The notes beneath the pieces were generated by a model, which was not told where the DNA came from, ran no database searches, and saw only the letters and a program-made list of their open reading frames with translations. This document shows, piece by piece, positions 24,514-33,915 of a stretch of 64,000 bases of DNA; the first letter of the stretch is position 1, and the number at the start of each line of letters is the position of its first letter. The translations under genes and the position numbers were made by a program. Source of the stretch: Leptothoe spongobia TAU-MAC 1115 (GTDB taxonomy: Bacteria; Cyanobacteriota; Cyanobacteriia; Phormidesmidales; Phormidesmidaceae); contig NZ_JADOES010000021.1 in the NCBI RefSeq assembly GCF_018739885.1, positions 1 to 64,000 on the forward strand, read 5' to 3'.

Positions 24514-26361
24514 CTACTCTCTCAAATTCACCCGTCCCTCAATCCCATTCTCACGCAACCAATCCAACCGTTCTTGGGCGTCTACCTCATCGACATAGGC
24601 CCCTGCCTGCATAAACATACGGCTCCCCACACGGGTACGAAATGCATCTGGCACTAACACTTGTAAATCATCTGCATCTGCCATATCTACCAGCACCTGA
24701 TAGCGAAATGCTCTCGCGAGAGACACAGTCCCTGGCGGTGTCAGGTGTCCTGCACCACTATTACTTGGAATTGCTGCCGATGGTACTGGTAGACGCTGAC
24801 CAGAAGCGATGTCGGCCCTTTCAGGCGCTTCTAAAGTGGCTGCAACGGGCACTTCCACAGGGTCTGACGCAGGATGTTGGTTTAATCGTGCCAACAGGTT
24901 TGCAATCCCGTCTCGTCGAGCATCACCCACTTGCTCATCGAGCATAGTCTCTGATTCAGTAGCAGAAATTACCGCAATGGAAATCGCCCCCTCATTTGAA
25001 GAATACTCAGACGAGTTGCCCTCATCATTATCGGAAACTAGTAACGCTGTTGGCTGTCGTTTTAGGATGGGTGAGCGCTCCTCAGGATTCGTAGATACAG
25101 CGGAGCCAGCCAAATGCTGCCTAAACGAGAAGAGAGAGTTATCTCTCTCCACAACAGGTTCAATAGCTTCAATGCGCTCGGATTCAACAGTCTCTTCTAC
25201 AACAGTCTCGTCGGAAATAATTGCAGTCTCTGCGGCCTGAGCTCGAACGTGTGATGCAGCAGCTTCGATCTCGGGCTCAGTGACATCGTCTCTGACATCT
25301 GGAACAGGCGCAGACTCCAATAAAGTAAGCGACTCAGACACCGCTGCAGGTAACTTCGCAGCCACTTCGGACCTGGCCTCGGGCCTGATCACCCTGATTT
25401 CGTCTCGTTCAACCTCATCACGCAGATCAGACGCTTCGCCGCCATCAGATACTCTACCCCTTAATAGATCAGCATTAGCAGATTCAGGTGTCGTTGACAC
25501 TGCAGCCACGGTTGCCTCAACAGTTGGTTCAACTTCCACCACACCATTACGCCCATTGTTATTCAGGATATTGGCCTCTAAAACAGGACGAGCATTGTTC
25601 TTTAGCGCAATCCCTACATCATTACGAGCAATTCGATTGTTATTAATCGTTGGAATCGCCGGACTCGCTATGCTAATCGCCCGTCCCGTAGCTTCAAAAT
25701 AATTGCTACGAACAATCGCACGACTATTACCTCGAATTGCCAGACCAAGCTGATTGCGGTTGAAATAGCTGTTCTCAATCACAGGAGCACCATCAGTCAC
25801 CTGCACACCTGCCACAGCATTGGCCACTAACGCCACTCGACGCAAAACCGGAGTCCCCGAAGAAATCCATACACCGCTACCCTTGGCATTTGACACGGCA
25901 ATGTTAGCCAATCCAGATCGATCAGCAGTCACAATCGTGGCATTGTGACTCATATTACCGTCTTGAAATTCCCCACTCCCCACAATTAAGGTATTCCGAG
26001 TCTCCCCCGCAGTCCCTTGGATCGTAATACCAGGCCGTAAACGCAGAGGAAACTGCTCTCCAGAGGCTTGGCTGTAATGCCCCGGAGCTAACAGGATCAC
26101 TGTACTCACTCTGGGGGCGACCATCTCTAATGCCCGAGTAATCGTCTTATAAGGCTGCTCAGCACTGCCAACGCCTTGCTGATCGTTTCCCGTAGCTACA
26201 TCCACATGCAAAACGGTATAGTCCTGAGTCTGCTGACTCCTACTGAGAATACGGCGATCAGCCATCCCCGTCTCTTGAGCAGCAGATGGGGAAGCTGTCA
26301 GCAATGCTGCCATGGTCAGCAATATGCTTCCCAATGTCTTTACACATATATATGCGTTCAT
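24514..26361 (-). CDS. Secreted right-handed beta-helix protein with SPOR-like C-terminus
   Basis: This 615-residue protein starts MNAYICVKTLGS with a signal peptide ending at S-P-S-A-A-Q. Residues about 50-280 carry a DUF1565/pectate-lyase-like parallel beta-helix: Y-K-T-I-T-R-A-L, then repeated N-N-R-I, N-Y-F and A-I-V-R-S-N-Y-F turns. A long acidic, low-complexity linker of some 230 residues (many Glu, Val, Ser) follows. The last 70 residues (Y-Q-V-L-V-D, then F-M-Q-A-G-A-Y-V-D-E-V-D-A-Q-E-R) look like a SPOR fold that binds denuded peptidoglycan glycan strands. It faces the kinase tail to tail. A role at the cell wall is inferred. Confidence 0.7.
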   Translation of the reverse strand: MNAYICVKTLGSILLTMAALLTASPSAAQETGMADRRILSRSQQTQDYTVLHVDVATGNDQQGVGSAEQPYKTITRALEMVAPRVSTVILLAPGHYSQASGEQFPLRLRPGITIQGTAGETRNTLIVGSGEFQDGNMSHNATIVTADRSGLANIAVSNAKGSGVWISSGTPVLRRVALVANAVAGVQVTDGAPVIENSYFNRNQLGLAIRGNSRAIVRSNYFEATGRAISIASPAIPTINNNRIARNDVGIALKNNARPVLEANILNNNGRNGVVEVEPTVEATVAAVSTTPESANADLLRGRVSDGGEASDLRDEVERDEIRVIRPEARSEVAAKLPAAVSESLTLLESAPVPDVRDDVTEPEIEAAASHVRAQAAETAIISDETVVEETVESERIEAIEPVVERDNSLFSFRQHLAGSAVSTNPEERSPILKRQPTALLVSDNDEGNSSEYSSNEGAISIAVISATESETMLDEQVGDARRDGIANLLARLNQHPASDPVEVPVAATLEAPERADIASGQRLPVPSAAIPSNSGAGHLTPPGTVSLARAFRYQVLVDMADADDLQVLVPDAFRTRVGSRMFMQAGAYVDEVDAQERLDWLRENGIEGRVNLRE

Positions 26362-26722
26362 CGTCAAATCCACGAACGTGATTAGTCGGAGACTCTTTAT
26401 CTCCAAAGACTTGAATCTAGTTAATTACGATGACGCTCTGCCCACCATCCCAAATCCATGGTTATCAGTAATGCAAAATCTGCGGTGGGTGCGTGAGGCA
26501 GGATGTCGTTATGTTTAGGTTGTCAGACCTATGAGTCTTTGACCCATTTGCCTTTGACCCGTTTGTCTTTGGAATTCTGGTGGCGGCTTGGAAATTTGTC
26601 AACCCTTTGTTACAACAGATTTCATTAGAGTGCTGTTTCCTAACAGTCAAAAATCGAGGATCAGCAACGCCACAGAATACACTGATAACATATGGAGGCT
26701 TTGCCCTCAGTCCATCCTGTCC
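26362..26722. other. Divergent gap before thiE
   Basis: This gap separates the leftward beta-helix gene from rightward thiE. It holds the 15-bp tandem repeat at 26537. I find no thiamine-pyrophosphate riboswitch: the CTGAGA core and matching stems are absent. Promoters for both genes must lie here but none is convincing by eye. Confidence 0.5.
26537..26572. repeat. 15-bp tandem repeat upstream of thiE
   Basis: CTTTGACCCATTTGC, CTTTGACCCGTTTGT, then the partial unit CTTTGG follow one another. Only three positions differ between the two full units. It could be slippage or a binding-site array. Confidence 0.6.
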
Positions 26723-27802
26723 ATGAACCCTACGTCCATTTCTAAAACCTCTGGAGAGGCCCCCTCTCCAGAAGCACCCTCTCCAGAGGCATCTTCTCCA
26801 AAAGTTCTGTACCGAATTTTAGATGCCAATCTTGATCGTGCCCGCGAAGGGTTACGCATTATTGAAGAGTGGTGTCGCTTTGGCTTAAATAACGTATCCC
26901 TCACAGAGCAGATCAAGCACCTCCGCCAAACCCTAGGCCATTGGCATAGCGATGAGTTCCGACAAAGTCGTGACACTCCAGGAGATCCCGGTACAGCTCT
27001 CAGCCACCCCCAAGAGGAAAAACGCGACACGTTGCAAACAGTAGTACAGGTCAACTGCTGCCGAGTACAGGAGGCGCTGCGAGTTCTAGAAGAATATGGC
27101 AAACTGCACTCTACCGACATGGCTCACGGTGCCAAACAAATGCGCTACCAGCTCTACACACTGGAAAGCAAACTATTGGGCCATGACGTCAGACAGCGAT
27201 TGGCTAAAGCCTGTACTTATTTAGTGACCTCTCCCCACGAGCAGCTGTTGGGCATTGTGGAGAAAGCTTTACAGGGGGGAATTGATATTGTTCAGTATCG
27301 AGAAAAATCAGCTGATGATGAGGTCCGACTGGAACTGGCCGGTAAAATGAAATCACTGTGTCACCAGTACAATGCTCTGTTCATTGTTAATGATCGGGTA
27401 GATATTGCCACAGCAATTGATGCAGATGGTGTGCATCTGGGTCAACACGATTTGCCAATGTCAGCAGCTCGTCAAATTTTGGGACCATTACCTATTGTGG
27501 GGCGCTCCACCACATGCCCAACAGAGATGAAGCGAGCCATTGACGAAGGTGCTGATTACATTGGTGTTGGGCCAGTTCATGCCACCCCCACAAAGCCTGG
27601 CAAAGCCGCAGCTGGCTATGAGTACGTCCGTTACGCCGTGGCCAATGCTCCCATGCCATGGTTTGCCATCGGCGGTATTGATCTGACCAATGTAGCTGCC
27701 GTGCGCGCAGCGGGCGCGCCAGGTATTGCCGTTGTTCGAGCCGTTATGCAAGCTGATGATCCCACCCAAGCGACCCAAGCCTTTGTCCAACACTTTAGCT
27801 AA
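26723..27802 (+). CDS. thiE: Thiamine phosphate synthase
   Basis: ThiE couples the hydroxymethylpyrimidine and thiazole phosphates to thiamine phosphate. In this 359-residue protein the first 20 residues hold a Pro/Ser/Glu repeat (E-A-P-S-P twice). An N-terminal helical domain (I-L-D-A-N-L-D-R-A-R-E-G-L-R) typical of cyanobacterial ThiE follows to about 145. The TIM-barrel enzyme domain then shows Q-Y-R-E-K, F-I-V-N-D-R-V-D-I-A, D-G-V-H-L-G-Q-H-D-L, G-V-G-P-V-H-A-T-P-T-K and A-I-G-G-I. ATG 26723 is chosen because the upstream frame is not conserved-looking. thiS follows 23 bases later. Confidence 0.93.
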   Translation: MNPTSISKTSGEAPSPEAPSPEASSPKVLYRILDANLDRAREGLRIIEEWCRFGLNNVSLTEQIKHLRQTLGHWHSDEFRQSRDTPGDPGTALSHPQEEKRDTLQTVVQVNCCRVQEALRVLEEYGKLHSTDMAHGAKQMRYQLYTLESKLLGHDVRQRLAKACTYLVTSPHEQLLGIVEKALQGGIDIVQYREKSADDEVRLELAGKMKSLCHQYNALFIVNDRVDIATAIDADGVHLGQHDLPMSAARQILGPLPIVGRSTTCPTEMKRAIDEGADYIGVGPVHATPTKPGKAAAGYEYVRYAVANAPMPWFAIGGIDLTNVAAVRAAGAPGIAVVRAVMQADDPTQATQAFVQHFS

Positions 27803-27825
27803 AACAACTGACTCTCCCCATCACC

Positions 27826-28044
27826 ATGAATACTCCCATCACCGTCACTCTCCAAGTCAACGGCGAATCCCAATCCTGTCCCGTAGGTACTACATTGCCA
27901 GAGCTACTCAAACAGCTAAAGATGGATCCACGCCTGGTGGCCGTGGAGTATAACGGTGAAATTTTGCATCGTCAGTTTTGGGAAACAACAGTCATACAAA
28001 CAGATGATCGCTTGGAAGTAGTCACCATCGTCGGAGGTGGCTAA
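27826..28044 (+). CDS. thiS: Sulfur carrier protein ThiS
   Basis: This 72-residue ubiquitin-like protein begins I-T-V-T-L-Q-V-N-G-E, then L-P-E-L-L-K-Q-L. It ends V-T-I-V-G-G-G, the diglycine tail that is adenylated and thiocarboxylated to donate sulfur for the thiazole ring. It lies directly behind thiE, so the two form a thiamine operon. ThiG and ThiF/MoeB partners are not in the window. The last Gly after the GG pair is a common natural extension in this family. Confidence 0.93.
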   Translation: MNTPITVTLQVNGESQSCPVGTTLPELLKQLKMDPRLVAVEYNGEILHRQFWETTVIQTDDRLEVVTIVGGG

Positions 28045-28298
28045 GACAGTGTTAAGAATTTCGGTAATTGGAAATGACATCATGCCTATCTAGTGGCGGT
28101 AATCCGGCCTATTGCCACCATCTTTCCGATTCAACTAAAGGCGTTAAAGTAAGGGTGGCTAAACTATAAAGTTAATGCTCTGATTTTTCAGGGCGTTTGC
28201 AGGTCATGTTGGCTTGATCACACCAGCTTTAAAGTCGGTTTTACTCATCCATATGACAACGTCAGTTCAGTTGCGAAATATCAGTGTTTTTCTGCATC

Positions 28299-29264
28299 AT
28301 GAGTCGATTTAAACTACCTCGATTTAAGTCTTGGCTACGTCCCTTACTCAAGTCATTGCTGGTGTCTGCTCTGGCATTAGTCCTAGTCTTTTCCCAAGCC
28401 GATGGCGCGTTAGCCGCTAGGGCGGGCGGACGCATTGGGGGCGGTAGTTTCAGAGCCCCTAGCAGACCTTCTTATGGCCGGACTTATTCATCACCACGTA
28501 GCTATCGGGGGCCTTCCGGTGGCGGCTATTATCCTGGCGGTGGCTTCGGATTTGGTTTTCCGTTTATCATGCCGCTATTTGGATTCGGTGGTGGCGGGTT
28601 GTTTAGCTTGCTGATATTTTTTGCGATCGCATCCTTCCTAATGCGCAGCTTCCGCTCCGCAGGCTTTGGAGAAGACGGAGAAACCTACACACCAAACCCT
28701 AATGTAGCTGTAGCTCGGCTGCAGATTGGACTCCTGGCTAAAGCACTGCATCTACAGAAGGATCTGAACCGCTTAGCTCAATCCGCAGACACCAGTTCGT
28801 CAGCCGGTCTGACAAAGGTCTTACAAGAAAGCACCCTCTCCCTGCTACGCCACCCTGAATATTGGGCCTACGCTGACACTGATACCATTACAACCAAACT
28901 GACATCGGCTGAGGCAGAGTTCAACCGCCTCACGCTGATGGAACGCAGCAAGTTTAGCCGCGAATCCTTGTCCAATGTCAACAATCAACTCTCAGGTAAT
29001 AATTCGGCAGCTCTACCTAATGCTGATGGGATACAGCCATCCGGGGAATACATCATTGCCACCGTCATCGTTGCCACCCAAGGAAAGTTGACTCTCCCTA
29101 ACGTCAATTCTGAGCAAGACGTACACAAAGCCTTAAATCAAATCGGTGCAATCCCAAGTGCTCAGCTTATGGCTGTTGAAGTTCTATGGACTCCTCAAGC
29201 AAGCGGCGAAACCCTTACTAGTGATGAAGTAATTGCCCAATATCCAAACCTAAAACTGGTGTAG
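28299..29264 (+). CDS. DUF1517 membrane protein
   Basis: This 321-residue protein has a cleavable N-terminal signal (S-A-L-A-L-V-L-V-F-S-Q-A-D-G-A-L-A-A) and then a Gly/Ser/Arg/Tyr-rich stretch (R-A-G-G-R-I-G-G-G-S-F). A Gly/Phe-rich segment and one membrane span (L-L-I-F-F-A-I-A-S-F-L) follow. The rest (V-A-R-L-Q-I-G-L-L-A-K, then Y-W-A-Y-A-D-T-D and V-A-T-Q-G-K-L-T) fits the DUF1517 family of cyanobacteria and plastids. Function unknown. ATG 28299 is used; the GTG 15 bases upstream adds nothing recognisable. A strong terminator follows. Confidence 0.85.
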   Translation: MSRFKLPRFKSWLRPLLKSLLVSALALVLVFSQADGALAARAGGRIGGGSFRAPSRPSYGRTYSSPRSYRGPSGGGYYPGGGFGFGFPFIMPLFGFGGGGLFSLLIFFAIASFLMRSFRSAGFGEDGETYTPNPNVAVARLQIGLLAKALHLQKDLNRLAQSADTSSSAGLTKVLQESTLSLLRHPEYWAYADTDTITTKLTSAEAEFNRLTLMERSKFSRESLSNVNNQLSGNNSAALPNADGIQPSGEYIIATVIVATQGKLTLPNVNSEQDVHKALNQIGAIPSAQLMAVEVLWTPQASGETLTSDEVIAQYPNLKLV

Positions 29265-29310
29265 TTGTCTGTAATCACCCATATTTCGTAAAAAACTACC
29301 AACTACTCCC

Positions 29311-29339
29311 ACGGGAGCCCACTGAGGGCTCCCGTTTTT
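29311..29339 (+). terminator. Rho-independent terminator after the DUF1517 gene
   Basis: ACGGGAGCCC-ACTGA-GGGCTCCCGT is a perfect ten-pair stem followed by TTTTTG, 46 bases after the stop codon. Confidence 0.92.
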
Positions 29340-29512
29340 GTCGTAATACACTCATCTAATGCTGGTTTGTCAAATGTTTTTACAGTTTTGAGCCCATCTA
29401 CGTACAGATCCGGGTATATTGGTTCCGGCTTAAGGCACTCACCCTGTAGCCGAAATCGAGCTTATGTGCTTAACTCTTGAACAATCCCGCGCCTGTTTTC
29501 TAAAAAGTCCCC

Positions 29513-30613
29513 ATGCTTGTTCTGCTTACCCGTGTTTTACTTTGGGCCACTATTGGTCTCCTGGTTTGGTACATTCTGACCAAAATCATTCCGCAAAAGT
29601 ACCTCACTTGGTTTGGCGGGGTCATTGTCCTAACGCTGATCATTGCTTCATTTGCAGATCCCAATGACGAAACTATTGGGACGATTTGGCGACTGATTTC
29701 ACTGCCGCTAACTCCCCTGGGAGCAACAATCTTATTGCTGGGGTCAGCCATTAGTGAGGGAGTCAAAAAAGTCAAAGGTCAGCAGGTAGCAGCAGCATTA
29801 GCTATTTTATTATTCACCAGCCTCCCCATCGTTAGTCGATCCATCGTGCGTCACTCTGAATCAGAAGTACAAAAGGCATTTACTACGCGGGCAGCCCAGT
29901 GTACGGATGTATGCCCAGTCGACGTCCAAGCAGAAGGAGCACGGATCAATCGAACAGGCGCTATCGTTGTCTTTGGGGATGATGCAGGCAGTTCCAAAGA
30001 AGCAGTGGCCTTCCAAAATGCTACTGACCAAGCTTATAACTCTACTTTAGTCCCTCGCTTGATCTACTCAGCCCAGCTTTACAATCAAGTTCGTCAATCG
30101 GGAGCCGATCCATTCGTAATTGTTACAGCTGATCCAGGCGGAGATAGTGAGGCCAGTGAAGTCAAACGACAAAATATTAGAGCCGTTCTCCTTGATAACG
30201 GTGTACCTGCCCGTAATATTCACTTAGAAGGGACCGGTCTAAACGTCCAGGGCACTGCCAATAACGTAGATAAATTTCTACGAGATCGACAGGTGCTGAG
30301 AGCCCGAGAAAATCGAGAGGAACGGACCGATGCACGCGTTATGATCGTAGCTCCAGCGATGACCATGACAAGATCAGCCTTGACCTTTGAAAACATGGGC
30401 ATGCAGGTGATCGCCAAGCCCACCGATTTTTACTCGATCAACCCTTGGTCTGGAGGTGATACGTTTTCTCGTCTCCCCGATATCATCCCCAATGTCGATG
30501 CCCTACAGCTGACATCACGATATTGGGATGAAGTGCTCACCTCCACCTATTACTTCTTACGGGGTTGGCTACCTAATTTCGATTTTGGTTGGGATTCCAA
30601 CATCGAGCTTTAA
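29513..30613 (+). CDS. YdcF-like (DUF218) membrane protein
   Basis: This 366-residue protein has three N-terminal membrane segments (about 2-20, 30-47 and 62-75) and a further hydrophobic stretch at 91-105. The DUF218 fold follows, with G-A-I-V-V-F-G-D-D-A at about 150, then P-F-V-I-V-T-A-D-P-G-G. The arrangement R-A-V-L-L-D-N-G-V-P-A-R-N-I-H-L-E is like that of SanA/YdcF/ElyC proteins, which act at the envelope, some in peptidoglycan or polysaccharide metabolism. Substrate unknown. It stands alone between the terminator and the ABC transporter gene. Confidence 0.8.
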   Translation: MLVLLTRVLLWATIGLLVWYILTKIIPQKYLTWFGGVIVLTLIIASFADPNDETIGTIWRLISLPLTPLGATILLLGSAISEGVKKVKGQQVAAALAILLFTSLPIVSRSIVRHSESEVQKAFTTRAAQCTDVCPVDVQAEGARINRTGAIVVFGDDAGSSKEAVAFQNATDQAYNSTLVPRLIYSAQLYNQVRQSGADPFVIVTADPGGDSEASEVKRQNIRAVLLDNGVPARNIHLEGTGLNVQGTANNVDKFLRDRQVLRARENREERTDARVMIVAPAMTMTRSALTFENMGMQVIAKPTDFYSINPWSGGDTFSRLPDIIPNVDALQLTSRYWDEVLTSTYYFLRGWLPNFDFGWDSNIEL

Positions 30614-30712
30614 TTTCCCTCATTCCAGCCCATCTTAATGGGCAAGCAAGCTTGTCTATGGAGTACTAGGATAGTGGAGCAGCAATGCTGCAAACACGTT
30701 TCGAGCACTTCT

Positions 30713-32461
30713 ATGGCAAAGTCTAGGCTGCAATATCTGACTAGTTATCTTAAACCTCATAGACGACAAGTCATCTTTGGGATTGGGATATTACTGTTGG
30801 TCAATATCCTCAGCGTTTGGATTCCCCTGATCATCGGTGATGTGGTTGAGCGCCTCAAAATCACCTTTAACCAAGGAATAATCCTACGGTATGTGGTGTT
30901 GATTTTGGCACTGGCAACCGTGATGTGGGCCATTCGCATGGCCTCACGAGTCTTGATTTTTGGAGTGGGCCGCAAGGTTGAGTTCGACCTCAAGCAGCGA
31001 ATTTTTGAGCATCTACTATCATTAGAACCCGCTTACTTCGCAGAAAATACCATTGGCGATCTCATTAACCGCGCCACCAGTGATGTGGATAATATTCGCC
31101 GACTGCTCGGTTTTGCGGTGCTGAGTTTGGCCAATATATTCTTTGCTTATTGCCTGACCGTGCCTGCCATGCTGAGAATCAGCATCCGGTTAACATTAGT
31201 AGCCTTGGCTATTTATCCAGTCATGATGCTACTAGTAGGCACCTTTAGTAATCGCCTTAGACAAGAACAACTAGACGTTCAACAATCTCTGTCTGACTTG
31301 AGTACATTGATTCAGGAAGACATGAGTGGTGTTGGACTGATCAAAATTTATGCTCAAGAAACTAACGAGCAACAGGCTTTTTCTAAACGCAATGATGAAC
31401 TCTTGAAGGCAAACCTCGCCCTTGCTCGCACCCGCAATACATTGTTTCCACTATTAGGTGGTTTAGCTAGCCTTAGCTTAGCGATTATTTTGGCATTAGG
31501 GGCTCGTAACATTGCAACTGGGACATTGACAGTTGGTGATTTTGTCACTCTCCTGCTCTATGTCAACAACTTAGTTTTTCCTACGGCGTTACTAGGGTTC
31601 ACCATTACGTCCTATCAGCGGGGAGAGGTGAGCGTTGATCGTATTGAGGCAATTTTTGCAGCGCAACCTAAAGTGGCCACCGCAGCAACTGCCTTATCTT
31701 TACCCGTCACCCAGGTAAGAGGACGACTACAAGCTAAAGGGCTGACATATCAATACCCTGATACTGACACGCCAGCTATTCACGATATTTCCTTTATCAT
31801 CGAGCCCGGAGAGACCGTCGCACTGGTCGGTCCGATTGGCTCAGGGAAATCCACCCTGGCTAAAGCATTACCTAGGATTCTAGAAATTCCTCAGGGTCAA
31901 CTATTTATTGATGACCATGATGTCACCCAGGTAATGCTACCGGATCTGCGTCGAGCCATCGCATTTGTCCCTCAAGATAGTTTCTTATTTAGTACCAAAG
32001 TAAAAAACAATCTACGCTACGGAGTCCCTTTAGCTGAAATGCCTGAGATTGAACAGGCAGCTAAATTGGCCCAGATTCAGAGTGAGATCTTAAACTTTCC
32101 CAACCAATATGACACCGTGGTGGGTGAACGGGGCATAACGCTCTCTGGAGGCCAACGACAGCGCACAGCCTTAGGTCGAGCATTACTGATTGATGCGCCT
32201 ATCCTGGTTCTAGATGATGCACTGTCTAGTGTGGATAACCAAACAGCCACTCAAATTTTGGATAACCTGTCCTACGGAACTCAGCGTAAAACGGTGATTT
32301 TTATTACCCATCAAATGTCGGCAGCCGCAAATTGCGATCGCATCATCGTCATGGATCAAGGCCACATTGTACAAACAGGCAACCATGACAGCCTAGTCAC
32401 TCATCCTGGCCTATATCAGCAACTGTGGAATCAGCACAAACTCAAGGAAGTTCTGCAATAA
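30713..32461 (+). CDS. ABC exporter, fused permease and ATPase
   Basis: This 582-residue half-transporter has an N-terminal membrane domain with about six segments (I-L-L-L-V-N-I-L-S-V-W-I-P-L-I-I, F-A-V-L-S-L-A-N-I-F-F-A-Y and others). The coupling segment E-N-T-I-G-D-L-I-N-R-A-T-S-D follows. The nucleotide-binding domain has Walker A G-P-I-G-S-G-K-S-T, Q-loop F-V-P-Q-D-S, signature L-S-G-G-Q-R-Q-R and Walker B I-L-V-L-D-D. The last uses D-D in place of the usual D-E, where D-D-A-L-S-S occurs in MdlB-type proteins. The H-loop is I-T-H. Substrate not predictable. ATG 30713 fits the first loop; an upstream frame adds 25 odd residues. Confidence 0.9.
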   Translation: MAKSRLQYLTSYLKPHRRQVIFGIGILLLVNILSVWIPLIIGDVVERLKITFNQGIILRYVVLILALATVMWAIRMASRVLIFGVGRKVEFDLKQRIFEHLLSLEPAYFAENTIGDLINRATSDVDNIRRLLGFAVLSLANIFFAYCLTVPAMLRISIRLTLVALAIYPVMMLLVGTFSNRLRQEQLDVQQSLSDLSTLIQEDMSGVGLIKIYAQETNEQQAFSKRNDELLKANLALARTRNTLFPLLGGLASLSLAIILALGARNIATGTLTVGDFVTLLLYVNNLVFPTALLGFTITSYQRGEVSVDRIEAIFAAQPKVATAATALSLPVTQVRGRLQAKGLTYQYPDTDTPAIHDISFIIEPGETVALVGPIGSGKSTLAKALPRILEIPQGQLFIDDHDVTQVMLPDLRRAIAFVPQDSFLFSTKVKNNLRYGVPLAEMPEIEQAAKLAQIQSEILNFPNQYDTVVGERGITLSGGQRQRTALGRALLIDAPILVLDDALSSVDNQTATQILDNLSYGTQRKTVIFITHQMSAAANCDRIIVMDQGHIVQTGNHDSLVTHPGLYQQLWNQHKLKEVLQ

Positions 32462-32487
32462 TCGTCATGCCTCAACAGTAATCCAAT

Positions 32488-32532
32488 CAATAAGAGCGCG
32501 CAGTAATCATCGATTGCTACACGCTCTTATTG
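32488..32532. terminator. Bidirectional terminator between the ABC exporter and pilC
   Basis: CAATAAGAGCG and CGCTCTTATTG form an 11-pair perfect stem. The inner part (GTAATC/GATTGC-like) is imperfect. The genes on both sides converge on it, ending 27 and 37 bases away. Confidence 0.75.
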
Positions 32533-32568
32533 GTTGTAATCATTAACACTACTCTAACGAACTGGACC

Positions 32569-33792
32569 CTAACCACCAATAGCATCTGGAATTGCAAAGA
32601 TTGGTAAATACATCGCCACTAGAATTGAGCCCACCATACCACCTAGCAAAACGATCATGATGGGTTCCATAATGCTTGTCAAAGCTTTAACCGCCTGCTC
32701 CACCTCATCCTCATAGAAATCAGCAACCTTCATGAGCATCTGATCCAACTCCCCCGTTTCCTCACCGATACTGATCATCTGAACGGCCATAGTTGGAAAA
32801 ACTTGGTGCTTTTGTAACGCCAAACTAATCATGCCCCCAGTCTGAATCTCAGCCCGCGCTTCCTCAATTGCATTCGCAATTACTTGGTTACCCGATGTAT
32901 CTCGCACAATCTCTAATGCCGTCAAAATCGGAACACCAGAACGAGAAAGAGAACCAAACGTACGGCAAAATCTAGCTGTCGCTGTTTTTTGAACCAAATC
33001 ACCAAACAGAGGTAGCTTCAAGAAAAGACGATCAATTGTTTCACGACCAGCACGCGTTTTGTAATATTGCCGATAGGCAATACCTGCCACAATCAATACG
33101 ACAACTGTGATTAAGACCATCACAGGATTACGCAAAAAACGGCTAATGCTAATCATAAACCGAGTAAAGGCCGGTAATTGAGCCCCTAATTCAGTGAAGA
33201 TATTTTCAAAAATGGGCAGCAAAAATACTGTCATCCCAATAAAAATCGTAACAGCCAAAACAGCAACTGTTACGGGATAAGCCATGGCAGACTTAATCTG
33301 GTTCTGCAAGCGATTAAGATCTTCTAAGAGCTTAGCCAGACGATTCAAAACTTCATCTAATACACCACCTACTTCACCAGCCTGAACCATACTCACATAC
33401 AGCAAATCAAAACTTGCTGGATGCTTTCGCATCGAATCAGAAAGGTTATTACCCTGCTGCACATCAGCATTAATTTCTAGCAGTGCCTTCTTCAATTTTG
33501 GATTAGGACATTGCTCACCTAAGATCCCAATCCCTCTAACCAAACCAACACCTGCATTGACCAAAGCAGCAAACTGTCGTGAGAAAACGGCCTTATCCTT
33601 AACAGAAACCTGAACTAAAGAGGTTTTAATATCCTCCAAATTAAAACTCAGTGCACGATCTTGTTTGATACTTTGAATAAAAACACCACGCTCCTTCATC
33701 ATTGTCCGAGCTTCACCCGGTGAGGCCGCAACGATCTTTTCTCGTCGAGTACGACCCGTGGTATCTCGCCCTGTGGCAACGTAAGTAGGCAT
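32569..33792 (-). CDS. pilC: Type IV pilus inner-membrane platform protein PilC
   Basis: This 407-residue protein of the T2SF family anchors the pilus motor ATPases. It starts MPTYVATGRDTTG and holds two T2SF domains (about 70-195 and 275-395): F-S-R-Q-F-A-A-L-V-N-A-G, M-V-Q-A-G-E-V-G-G, then F-C-R-T-F-G-S-L-S-R-S-G-V-P and S-I-G-E-E-T-G-E-L. Three hydrophobic spans are visible (about 170-190, 220-245, 375-395). It is the last gene of pilB-pilT-pilC. A 123-base gap separates it from pilT. Confidence 0.93.
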   Translation of the reverse strand: MPTYVATGRDTTGRTRREKIVAASPGEARTMMKERGVFIQSIKQDRALSFNLEDIKTSLVQVSVKDKAVFSRQFAALVNAGVGLVRGIGILGEQCPNPKLKKALLEINADVQQGNNLSDSMRKHPASFDLLYVSMVQAGEVGGVLDEVLNRLAKLLEDLNRLQNQIKSAMAYPVTVAVLAVTIFIGMTVFLLPIFENIFTELGAQLPAFTRFMISISRFLRNPVMVLITVVVLIVAGIAYRQYYKTRAGRETIDRLFLKLPLFGDLVQKTATARFCRTFGSLSRSGVPILTALEIVRDTSGNQVIANAIEEARAEIQTGGMISLALQKHQVFPTMAVQMISIGEETGELDQMLMKVADFYEDEVEQAVKALTSIMEPIMIVLLGGMVGSILVAMYLPIFAIPDAIGG

Positions 33793-33915
33793 GGGTTTTA
33801 CCTCTGCAAAATTTTATGCTTAGCAGTCATTGAAGGCTTTATACAGTGTCGCCTATTTTTTAGGCAACCCCCCAAATGTAATTAGACAAGAGTAATTTTA
33901 AAAACGCCACTCTAT

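Noticed and set aside
24809..25702. Ser/Thr-rich plus-strand frames opposite the beta-helix gene
   Set aside because: They mirror the Glu/Val-rich linker of the real gene and have shadow composition.
26362..26722. Thiamine-pyrophosphate riboswitch before thiE
   Set aside because: No CTGAGA core or matching stems were found.
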